This document shows positions 1 through 5,166 of a DNA stretch of 5,166 bases, in pieces. The translations under genes were made by a program, and so were the position numbers. Every line of letters starts with the position of its first letter. Position 1 is the stretch's first letter. The stretch is from Solirubrobacteraceae bacterium (GTDB lineage: Bacteria > Actinomycetota > Thermoleophilia > Solirubrobacterales > Solirubrobacteraceae), in NCBI GenBank assembly GCA_030447005.1, contig JAUJME010000133.1, positions 1-5,166 on the forward strand, written 5' to 3'. The notes beneath the pieces are model-generated. The model searched no databases and had not been told where the DNA came from. It saw nothing but the letters and a program-made list of their open reading frames with translations.

Positions 1-146
1 CTCGCCGGGAAGCTGCTTCAGCGGCCGGGACCGGAGCGCTCGCACCAGAGGTTCGTTGCTCCGGCGCACGAGTGACTCGCGTCAGTCGTCGACGTCCGGG
101 AACCGGTCGAACTGGCGACCCGTCCTCGAAGCGGCACGACGAAGGG
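1..146. other. Left-edge region without a confident gene
   Basis: No recognisable gene. On the plus strand, frame 1 is open from the window edge to a TGA at 73-75 and would encode 24 residues ending RFVAPAHE. Its third positions are mostly G or C, so it could be the tail of an upstream plus-strand gene converging on the VOC gene, but other frames here are equally GC-biased and I do not recognise the peptide. The TGA lies in the loop of a short quasi-palindrome, CGAG-TGA-CTCG (69-79), too small to call a terminator. No promoter or RNA gene was seen. Confidence 0.3.
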
Positions 147-541
147 CTACGACCCGTGGAAGACGGCCTCGATGTTGTGTCCGTCGGGGTCGAGCACGAA
201 GGCCCCGTAGTACCCCGCCGAGTACTCGGGACGCAGGCCCGGCGCCCCGTTGTCGCGGCCTCCGGCGGACAGGGCCGCCGTGAAGAAGGCGTCGACCTGC
301 TGGCGGCGGTCTGCGGCGAAGCGACGTGGACCGCCGCACCGGTTCCGTACACGGTGGAGATCGCGGCGCCGTCGAGCCCGAAGGCGATCTCGCGCCGCTG
401 CTCGCTCCAGGCGCCGTGCTCCGAGAACCCGAGTGGTGCGAGTGCTCGCGCGTAGAACGCGCGACTGCGCTCGAGATCGGTCACGCCGATGGTGAGATGG
501 TCGACGACCACTTGCCGTCTCGGCATCGCGGCCACCGTCAT
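147..541 (-). pseudogene. VOC (glyoxalase/bleomycin-resistance fold) protein, single-base frameshift
   Basis: Two overlapping minus-strand frames each hold half of one VOC-superfamily protein. The N-terminal half starts at ATG 541 and has DHLTIGVTDLERSRAFY followed by a strand ending in AVHVA. The C-terminal half, in the next frame, reads QVDAFFTAALSAGGRDNGAP, then YYGAFVLDPDGHNIEAVFHG, and stops with TAG at 149-147. Adding one A to the plus-strand AA at 319-320 joins them as HVAFAADRRQQVDAFF and gives 131 residues, the normal size for a single-domain VOC protein. The restored protein has the usual metal-ligand pattern: His15, His72 and Glu125. Members of this superfamily are small metal-dependent lyases, dioxygenases or resistance proteins; the substrate cannot be told. 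ATG 526 is an alternative start; neither start has a strong ribosome binding site. The gene is divergent from the FMN enzyme gene. It is either a recent pseudogene or intact with a sequencing error, since everything outside the indel looks conserved. Confidence 0.88.
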
Positions 542-650
542 CGCTCGTCGCGACAGACGGCCACTGCCTCGCACCGGAGCCGGAATCCCGGGCGCGCCGC
601 GGACGCCGCCGCCGTGCGAAGCGCCCGACAACCGGGTAGCGGAGCCGGTG
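542..650. promoter_or_regulatory. Divergent intergenic region between VOC gene and FMN enzyme gene
   Basis: These 109 bases separate two divergently oriented genes, so they should hold both promoters. I see no convincing -35/-10 pair, which is common in very GC-rich actinobacteria. Two small elements are visible. The 8-base palindrome GTCGCGAC (547-554) lies just upstream of the VOC start, and the 9-base direct repeat CGGAGCCGG occurs at 575-583 and 640-648. Both could arise by chance at this GC content, so their role is unproven. The promoter role is inferred from gene orientation only. Confidence 0.4.
641..644 (+). promoter_or_regulatory. Ribosome binding site fixing the start at 651
   Basis: GGAG lies six bases before ATG 651. 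The reading frame is open further upstream to an ATG at 489, but that stretch (54 codons) overlaps the divergent VOC gene, has a non-conserved-looking composition, and precedes the family-like N-terminus. This supports 651 as the true start. GTG 648 is in frame but too close to the GGAG. Confidence 0.6.
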
Positions 651-2297
651 ATGGGTCTCGGCAAGGCGATCGGGTCGGCGGCGGGGGCGGCGATCGCCGG
701 GGTCGCCGCGCACGACCTGCTGCAGAAGCGCCACTCGATCCTGCGGAACTTCCCGGTGATCGGACACGGTCGGTACCTGATCGAGAGCATCGGGCCGGAG
801 CTCCGGCAGTACGTCGTCGCCAACAACGACGAGGAGCGGCCGTTCTCCCGCGACCAGCGGCGCTGGGTGTACGCGTCGTCGAAGGGCCAGATCAACACGT
901 TCGGGTTCGGCACCGACAACGACATGGAGGACGTCGACAACCTCCTGGTCTTCAAGCACACGCCGTTCCCCGCGCCGGCGCCCCAGGACGGCACGACCGG
1001 CTCGGCGCCCGAGTACCTCGTCCCCGCGGGCAAGATCCTCGGCGCGGCGCACGGCCGCAAGCACGCCTTCCGGCCCCAGTCGATCGTCAACTTCAGCGGG
1101 ATGAGCTACGGCTCGCTCTCGCCGCCGGCGGTCGAGGCGCTCAACCGCGGCGCCGCCGCCGCGCCGTGCCTCCAGAACGTCGGCGAGGGCGGGCTCGCGC
1201 CCGCGCACCGCCACGGCGGCGAGCTCGTCTTCCAGATCGGCTCCGGCTACTTCGGCTGCCGCGACGAGCGCGGGCGGTTCTCGCTCGACCGGCTGTGCGA
1301 GCGGGTCGCGGAGGGGCCCGTGAAGGCGATCGAGATCAAGCTGTCGCAGGGCGCCAAGCCGGGCCTCGGCGGGATGCTTCCCGGCAACAAGGTCACCGCC
1401 GAGATCGCGCGGATCCGCGGCGTGCCCGAGGGCGAGGACTGCATCTCGCCCGCCCGCCACCGCGCGTTCGGCGACGTCGACGAGCTGATCGAGCTCATCG
1501 AGCGGATCGCCGACCGCACCGGCCTGCCCGTCGGCGTCAAGTCGGCGGTGGGGGAGGAGGGGTTCTGGCAGACGCTCGCGCGGCGCATGCGCGAGACGGG
1601 CGGCGGACCCGACTTCGTGACGGTCGACGGCGCCGAGGGCGGCACCGGCGCCGCGCCGCTGACGTTCGCCGACCACGTCGCGCTGCCGTTCAAGATCGGT
1701 TTCTCGCGCGCCTATCGCACGTTCCTCGAGGAGGACCTCACCGAGGACGTCGTGTTCATCGGCGGCGGCCGGCTCGGCCTGCCCGACAGCGCGCTGTTCG
1801 CCTTCGCGCTCGGCGCCGACATGGTCAACGTCGGGCGCGAGGCCATGCTCGCGATCGGCTGCATCCAGGCGCTGAAGTGCCACACCGGGCACTGTCCGAC
1901 CGGCGTGGCCACGCAGAATCGCTGGCTCATGCGCGGCCTGGACCCTGACGTCAAGCACGCGCGCGCCGCCAACTACGTCCGCGCGTTGCGCGGCGAGCTC
2001 CTCGCGCTGTCGCGCTCGTGCGGCCAGGTGCACCCTGCGCTCGTCACGCCCACGAACCTCGAGATCGTCTCCGAGCGGTACTCGACGGCGTCGCTCGAGG
2101 AGACGTTCGGCTACGAGCGCGTGCTGTCGAGCGCGCGGCGCCGGGAGATCGAGGCGCTCCTCGGCCCGCCGAAGAGCAGCATCGAGCCGGGCCCGCAGGG
2201 CGGCCCCGTCCCGGGCGACGACAGCGGCGCCGGCCAGGACGCGCCCATCGCGCCGCTCGGCGACGACGGCGCCTCGCTCGCCGCCAGCGGCGACTGA
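651..2297 (+). CDS. FMN-binding glutamate synthase family protein (stand-alone GltB-type central/FMN domain)
   Basis: 548 residues. The protein corresponds to the FMN/synthase domain of glutamate synthase (Glu_synthase, PF01645 type) without the amidotransferase domain. N-terminal landmarks are a short Ala/Gly-rich, weakly hydrophobic stretch (about 6-20), then ILRNFPVIGH (30-39) and later FGFGTDND, both characteristic of this subfamily. TIM-barrel motifs follow: MSYGSLSP from Met151, GEGG at 178-181, EIKLSQGAKPGLGG ending at 241, and ISPARH at 265-270. FMN-site segments are DGAEGGTGAAP (326-336), GGGR (371-374) and NVGRE (393-397). A Cys404-x5-Cys410-x4-Cys415 motif within CIQALKCHTGHCPTGVATQ matches the 3Fe-4S ligands of GltB. 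Family knowledge implies a flavin/Fe-S oxidoreductase of the glutamate-synthase type, but stand-alone members are poorly characterised and the substrate is unknown. The last 40 or so residues are rich in Gly, Pro, Asp and Ala and look disordered. The gene is monocistronic by layout: divergent from the VOC gene and convergent with the next gene, with 16 bases between stop codons. Confidence 0.93.
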   Translation: MGLGKAIGSAAGAAIAGVAAHDLLQKRHSILRNFPVIGHGRYLIESIGPELRQYVVANNDEERPFSRDQRRWVYASSKGQINTFGFGTDNDMEDVDNLLVFKHTPFPAPAPQDGTTGSAPEYLVPAGKILGAAHGRKHAFRPQSIVNFSGMSYGSLSPPAVEALNRGAAAAPCLQNVGEGGLAPAHRHGGELVFQIGSGYFGCRDERGRFSLDRLCERVAEGPVKAIEIKLSQGAKPGLGGMLPGNKVTAEIARIRGVPEGEDCISPARHRAFGDVDELIELIERIADRTGLPVGVKSAVGEEGFWQTLARRMRETGGGPDFVTVDGAEGGTGAAPLTFADHVALPFKIGFSRAYRTFLEEDLTEDVVFIGGGRLGLPDSALFAFALGADMVNVGREAMLAIGCIQALKCHTGHCPTGVATQNRWLMRGLDPDVKHARAANYVRALRGELLALSRSCGQVHPALVTPTNLEIVSERYSTASLEETFGYERVLSSARRREIEALLGPPKSSIEPGPQGGPVPGDDSGAGQDAPIAPLGDDGASLAASGD

Positions 2298-2320
2298 GCG
2301 CGCCGCGCCAACCTCAGTCG
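2291..2320. terminator. Inverted repeat spanning both convergent stop codons, candidate bidirectional terminator
   Basis: CGACTGAG (2291-2298) and CTCAGTCG (2313-2320) form a perfect 8-bp stem around a 14-base GC-rich loop. The left arm contains the TGA (2295-2297) of the FMN enzyme gene; the right arm contains the complement of the TGA (2316-2314) of the deazaflavin-family gene. The structure is therefore symmetric for both transcripts. Neither side has a T-tract, so a classical U-tailed intrinsic terminator is not present; a hairpin-only or Rho-assisted terminator is possible. The repeat itself is directly visible; the termination role is inferred from its position between convergent genes. 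Confidence 0.5.
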
Positions 2321-2721
2321 AGGTCGACCCGCACGACGAGCTGCTCGGTCCCGACCGCGAGCAGCAGCGCGTCGTTGACCGGCCGGCCGAGCGCCCGCAG
2401 GCGCGCGTACGGATCGTCCTCGGGGAGGACGTGCGCGGTCCCGCTGCGCCACCGATCGCCGACCTTCACCCGCACGCGCGGCTCGGCCTCGATGTTCTTG
2501 ACGTAGTCGCTGGCCCAGCCGTGCTCGGTGACGATCCAGAACGTGTCGCCGCGCAGCCCGTTGCCGACCGGCGTGCGGCGCGGCAGGCCCGACGTGCGCC
2601 CGGTCGTCTCGAGCAGCGCCCATGCAGGCGTCAGCAGCCCGCGGTCGATCGCCCGCTCGACGAGCGGGTTGACCAGGCGGTTGGTCGCGAACCGCGCGAC
2701 GCGGCGCTTGGCGTCGCGCAC
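2314..2721 (-). CDS. Nitroreductase family deazaflavin (F420)-dependent oxidoreductase
   Basis: 135 residues, the usual size for the split-barrel family that includes mycobacterial Ddn (F420H2-dependent quinone/nitro reductases, PF04075 type). Visible signatures are a basic N-terminal helix with VNPLVERAIDRGL (17-29), LLETTGRTSGLPRRTPVG (36-53), a strand GDTFWIVTEHG (58-68), DYVKNIEAEPRVRVKVGDRW (72-91) and GTAHVLPEDDP (94-104). The family binds reduced F420 and acts on quinones, nitro compounds or other small oxidants; the physiological substrate here is unknown. The start is GTG at 2721, the only plausible initiator near the family-like N-terminus; no clear Shine-Dalgarno precedes it. It converges on the FMN enzyme gene at its 3' end. 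It lies 100 bases downstream of the methyltransferase gene on the same strand, so it could share that transcript, although an own promoter is equally possible. Confidence 0.88.
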   Translation of the reverse strand: MRDAKRRVARFATNRLVNPLVERAIDRGLLTPAWALLETTGRTSGLPRRTPVGNGLRGDTFWIVTEHGWASDYVKNIEAEPRVRVKVGDRWRSGTAHVLPEDDPYARLRALGRPVNDALLLAVGTEQLVVRVDLD

Positions 2722-2821
2722 GGGTGCTGGGGCGGTCGCGTGACGACGGATGTGGACGGGCCTACCCGCTGGCGTCGCGGCGCGATGCGCGTCCGAACCC
2801 GGCTTCCTGGTGGGCGAGCGG
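2722..2821 (-). other. Spacer between methyltransferase and deazaflavin-family genes
   Basis: 100 bases between two genes on the minus strand. I see no stable terminator hairpin beyond a 4-bp GCGC-GAT-GCGC element, no recognisable promoter pair and no strong ribosome binding site before GTG 2721. The spacing leaves open whether the downstream gene belongs to the molybdoenzyme operon. Confidence 0.35.
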
Positions 2822-3508
2822 CTACGCCGAGACCATGTGCTTGGCCGGCTCGACCCGCACGTCCGCGCCGGCCGGCATCCCGGCGACGAGCTCGTCGAGG
2901 CCCGGCCGCCCGGGGTCGGCGAGCCAGACGGTCCCGCCCGGAGCGAGCAGCCGCGGGACGAGCGCGACCAGCGGCGCGACGTTCCGGCGGTCGTAGACGA
3001 CGTCGGCGGCGAGGACCACGTCGAAGCGGGCGTCGGATGCGGGAGCCTCGCCGGCCGCGGTCGCGACGCCCGGCGCCGCCGCGTCGCCGCCGCCCGCCGC
3101 CGCCGCCACGTCGAGCACGGCCGCCTCGCCGCCCGCGCCGCCGAGCGCGAGGTTGAGGCGCGCGAAGACCACCGCGGCCGTCGACGCGTCGGTCGCCAGC
3201 ACGTCCGCGCCCGCCCGCGCCGCCACCATGCTCGGCAGCCCGAGTCCGCACCCGAGCTCCAGCACGCGCCGCCCGGCGACCCGCTCGGGCCCGGCGGCGA
3301 TCGCCCGGGCCAGCGCGGCGCCGCTCGGCCAGACCGTCGCCCAGAACGGCGACTCGCCGCCGCGCTCGCACAGCAGCTCCCAGTCGCGTGGGCGCGCGAG
3401 CGGCACGCCGGCGACGTCCTCGACCACGACGTCGAGCATCCCGGCCGGCGGCGGGCGGCCGCCGCGCGCGGCGCGCAGGTCGCGCTCGAGCGCGGCGAGG
3501 TCGATCAC
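2822..3508 (-). CDS. Class I SAM-dependent methyltransferase (lysine/N-terminal methyltransferase-like)
   Basis: 228 residues in a Rossmann-type SAM methyltransferase arrangement. ESPFWATVWPSG (52-63) precedes motif I, VLELGCGLGLPS (82-93). An acidic residue closes strand 2 (Asp107 in LATDAS) and would bind the SAM ribose. FDVVLAADVVYD (162-173) is the motif IV region, and LLAPGGTVWLADPGRPG (187-203) follows. The W-P-S-x-x-L-A segment before motif I and the D-V-x-Y-D motif resemble the Methyltransf_16/NNT1-EFM7 group, whose characterised members methylate protein lysines or N-termini; the bacterial target is unknown. The GTG start overlaps the stop of the upstream molybdoenzyme gene by GTGA, which argues for this start over the internal ATG at codon 24. 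Residues about 134-155 form an Ala/Gly-rich low-complexity insert between strands, encoded by a GCC-type triplet tract. Expression is probably coupled to the molybdoenzyme. Confidence 0.87.
   Translation of the reverse strand: MIDLAALERDLRAARGGRPPPAGMLDVVVEDVAGVPLARPRDWELLCERGGESPFWATVWPSGAALARAIAAGPERVAGRRVLELGCGLGLPSMVAARAGADVLATDASTAAVVFARLNLALGGAGGEAAVLDVAAAAGGGDAAAPGVATAAGEAPASDARFDVVLAADVVYDRRNVAPLVALVPRLLAPGGTVWLADPGRPGLDELVAGMPAGADVRVEPAKHMVSA
3071..3108. repeat. Imperfect GCC/CGC triplet tract inside the methyltransferase gene
   Basis: A run of near-perfect GCC/CGC triplets, interrupted by a GT-containing triplet and one extra C. On the minus strand it encodes roughly residues 134-146 (AAAAGGGDAAAP) of the methyltransferase. 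It lies between the SAM-binding half and the motif IV strand, probably in a surface loop. Triplet slippage there would change protein length without breaking the frame. Confidence 0.5.
3505..3508 (-). other. GTGA stop/start overlap coupling two genes
   Basis: On the minus strand, GTGA supplies the GTG start (3508-3506) of the methyltransferase and the TGA stop (3507-3505) of the molybdopterin oxidoreductase. The bases before the GTG show no good Shine-Dalgarno sequence, so reinitiation by ribosomes finishing the upstream gene is the likely route. The overlap is seen directly; the coupling is inferred. Confidence 0.8.
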
Positions 3509-5166
3509 GCGGGCGCCGGCTCGCGCACCGGCGCGAGCTCGACCGGGATGCCGTTCAGGACCGCGGTGCCCGACAGCGGCTCGAGCATCGCGCCGTCGGT
3601 GAGCACGTTCGTGTTGACGCCGGCGTGCTCGCGCGCGACGCGCAGCTCGACGCCCGCCGTGCCGTGCCCCCAGCCGTGCGGGATGCTGACGACGCCGGGC
3701 ATGACGTCGTCGGTGACCTCGACCGGCAGCTCGATCGCCCCCACGCGCGAGGCCACCCGCGCGAGCTCGCCGTCGACGAGTCCCAGGCGCGCGGCGTCGT
3801 CGGGGTGGACGTGCGCCGTGCAGCGCGGCGGGCCGCTGACCAGCTTGGGCAGGTTGTGCATCCACGAGTTGTTGGAGCGCAGGTCGCGGCGCCCGACGAG
3901 CACCATCCCCCCGTCGGAGTGGTCGTCCATCGCGGCGGCCAGGCGCGGCACGTCGGCCAGCAGCGGCTCGGGCGCGAGCTCGACCTTGCCGCTCGGGGTC
4001 TTCAACACCTCGGGGATCCGCGGCTCGAGCGGCCCGAGGTCGATGCCGTGCGGCGCGGCCTGCAGCTCGGCGAGCGAGAGCCCGTACGGCCCGCTGCGCA
4101 GCATGACGTCGAGCAGCCGCTCGGGCCCGCGCAGCTCCGGGTCGGGCTCGGCGCCCTCCCGGCGCCCGACGTCGGCGGCGACCATGTCGTCCAGCGCGTC
4201 GACGTCGGCGTCGGGCCCGAGCCCGCTGACGATGCCGGTCAGCCGCAGCAGCGTCTCCCACTCCTGCGGCCCGCTCGCCTCGAGCAGCGCGGGCGACCAG
4301 TTGGCGACGTTGCGCACCGAGAAGCCGTAGAAGGCGATGTCGTAGTGCGACTTCTCGAGCGGCGACGGGCCGGGCAGGATGACGTCGGCGTGGCGCGTCG
4401 TCTCGTTGACGTAGATGTCGACGCTGACCATGAAGTCCAGCGAGGCGAGCGCCGCGTCGAGGCGCGCGGCGTCCGGCGTGCTCACGACCGGGTTGCCGGC
4501 GTTGGTGATCAGCGCGCGCACCTGGCCGTCGCCGGGCGTCTCGATCTCCTCGGCCAGGCACGCGACGGGCAGCTCGCCGAAGATCTCCGGCGCGCCGCGC
4601 ACGCGCGATGCGAAGCGCCCGAACTTCGCACCGCGGCCGGAGCCCGTCCCGCGGCTGCCGTGCGCCGGCAGCGGGAACATCACGCCGCCCGGCCGGTCGA
4701 GGTTGCCGGTCAGCGCGTTGAGCACGTCGACCAGCCAGCTCGCGGTCGTTCCGAACGCCTGCGTCGTCGTGCCGATCCGCCCGTAGACGGCGGCGCGCGG
4801 CGCGGCGGCGAGGTCGCGCGCGAGGCGCCTGATCGTCTCGGCCGGCACGCCGCTCGCCGCCTCGACGGCCTCCGGCGCGAACGCGCGCGCCGCGTCCTCG
4901 ACCTGCTCGACACCGGCGAGGTGGCCGGCGGGACCGGGGGTCACGAGGTCCTCGGCGAACAGCACGTGGGCGAGCGCCATGAGCAGGAGGGCGTCGGTCC
5001 CCGGGCGGATCCACAGGTGCTCGTCGGCCACCTTCGCGGTGCGCGACCGGCGCGGATCGACGACGACCAGGCGCCCGCCGCGCGCCTGGATCGCCCGCAG
5101 GCGCCCGCGGACGTCCGGCGCGGTCATCAGCGACCCGTTCGAGGCCAGCGGGTTGGCGCCGAGCAT
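3505..5166 (-). CDS. Molybdopterin (bis-MGD) oxidoreductase, partial: N-terminus outside window
   Basis: 553 residues of a DMSO-reductase-superfamily large subunit; the reading frame continues past the right edge, so the Met at 5166 is very likely internal. The fragment opens with the cofactor-binding motif GANPLASNGSL (3-13) and continues with RLVVVDPRRSRTA (32-44), GRIGTTTQAFGTTASWLVDV (129-148) and LTGNLDRPGG (152-161). TNAGNPVVSTPD (221-232) and VNETTRHADVILPGPSPLEK (253-272) are typical of the second MGD-binding half. The C-terminal molydopterin-dinucleotide binding domain begins near 420, with RRDLRSNNSWMHNLP (426-440), HVHPDDAARLGL (452-463) and IPHGWGHG (495-502). Related proteins are usually about 700-770 residues, so roughly 150-200 residues are missing, including any N-terminal 4Fe-4S motif and the molybdenum-ligating residue. 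For that reason the substrate class (formate, S-/N-oxide or other) cannot be judged. It is the first visible gene of a minus-strand operon and overlaps the methyltransferase start by four bases. Confidence 0.92.
   Translation of the reverse strand: MLGANPLASNGSLMTAPDVRGRLRAIQARGGRLVVVDPRRSRTAKVADEHLWIRPGTDALLLMALAHVLFAEDLVTPGPAGHLAGVEQVEDAARAFAPEAVEAASGVPAETIRRLARDLAAAPRAAVYGRIGTTTQAFGTTASWLVDVLNALTGNLDRPGGVMFPLPAHGSRGTGSGRGAKFGRFASRVRGAPEIFGELPVACLAEEIETPGDGQVRALITNAGNPVVSTPDAARLDAALASLDFMVSVDIYVNETTRHADVILPGPSPLEKSHYDIAFYGFSVRNVANWSPALLEASGPQEWETLLRLTGIVSGLGPDADVDALDDMVAADVGRREGAEPDPELRGPERLLDVMLRSGPYGLSLAELQAAPHGIDLGPLEPRIPEVLKTPSGKVELAPEPLLADVPRLAAAMDDHSDGGMVLVGRRDLRSNNSWMHNLPKLVSGPPRCTAHVHPDDAARLGLVDGELARVASRVGAIELPVEVTDDVMPGVVSIPHGWGHGTAGVELRVAREHAGVNTNVLTDGAMLEPLSGTAVLNGIPVELAPVREPAPA

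Noticed and set aside
575..648. Direct repeat CGGAGCCGG in the divergent region as an operator pair
   Set aside because: It is only 9 bases, built from G/C-rich words common in this sequence, and one copy overlaps the ribosome binding site; not enough to call a binding site.
489..650. N-terminal extension of the FMN enzyme from ATG 489
   Set aside because: It would overlap the VOC coding region, has no good ribosome binding site, and precedes the family-like N-terminus; ATG 651 has GGAG at the right distance.
326..1948. 540-codon plus-strand open frame overlapping the FMN enzyme gene
   Set aside because: It is a frame-shifted shadow, very Arg/Ala-rich and without recognisable motifs, while the overlapping frame carries all conserved family motifs.
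147..2033. 628-codon minus-strand open frame antisense to the FMN enzyme gene
   Set aside because: Only its last 60 or so codons are real, as the C-terminal half of the VOC protein. The rest is antisense to a clearly conserved gene, stays open because of high GC, and has Arg/Ala-rich low-information sequence.
2750..4330. Long plus-strand open frame opposite the methyltransferase and molybdoenzyme genes
   Set aside because: It is antisense to two well-supported genes, with composition typical of GC-rich shadow frames and no domain seen.
2822..5014. A single 730-codon fusion of methyltransferase with an upstream domain
   Set aside because: The upstream part of this open frame is a shadow of the molybdoenzyme gene; only the segment from GTG 3508 onward has methyltransferase motifs.

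Overview
The window is very GC-rich DNA whose coding frames have strong G/C third-position bias and Ala/Arg/Gly-rich proteins. One gene belongs to the deazaflavin (F420)-dependent nitroreductase family, which is typical of Actinobacteria. I infer a high-GC actinobacterium, possibly of the Solirubrobacterales/Thermoleophilia type. That assignment rests on composition and gene content only; there is no rRNA or other marker here.

Layout, left to right. (1) 1-146 has no confident gene; a short open frame ending at 75 may be the tail of an upstream gene. (2) 147-541, minus strand, is a small VOC/glyoxalase-fold gene broken by one missing base near 319-320; restoring the base gives a complete 131-residue protein. 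(3) 542-650 is a divergent intergenic region. (4) 651-2297, plus strand, is a stand-alone FMN-binding glutamate-synthase-like oxidoreductase with its 3Fe-4S cysteine triad intact. (5) 2291-2320 is a perfect 8-bp inverted repeat that contains the stop codons of the two convergent genes, a candidate bidirectional terminator. (6) 2314-2721, minus strand, is a deazaflavin-dependent nitroreductase-family protein. (7) 2822-3508, minus strand, is a class I SAM-dependent methyltransferase of the lysine/N-terminal methyltransferase-like type. (8) 3505-5166, minus strand, is the C-terminal three quarters or so of a molybdopterin (bis-MGD) oxidoreductase that runs off the right edge.

The molybdoenzyme and methyltransferase genes overlap by four bases (GTGA) and are almost certainly co-transcribed and translationally coupled. 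The F420-type gene follows on the same strand after 100 bases and may belong to the same transcript. Three of the five genes are redox enzymes using different cofactors (FMN plus Fe-S, F420, Mo-bis-MGD), so this looks like an accessory redox neighbourhood. No pathway can be named. I found no mobile element, CRISPR array, tRNA or rRNA. Nothing here amounts to a clearly new system; the most notable points are the repairable frameshift, the stop-codon-containing inverted repeat, and the coupled molybdoenzyme-methyltransferase pair.
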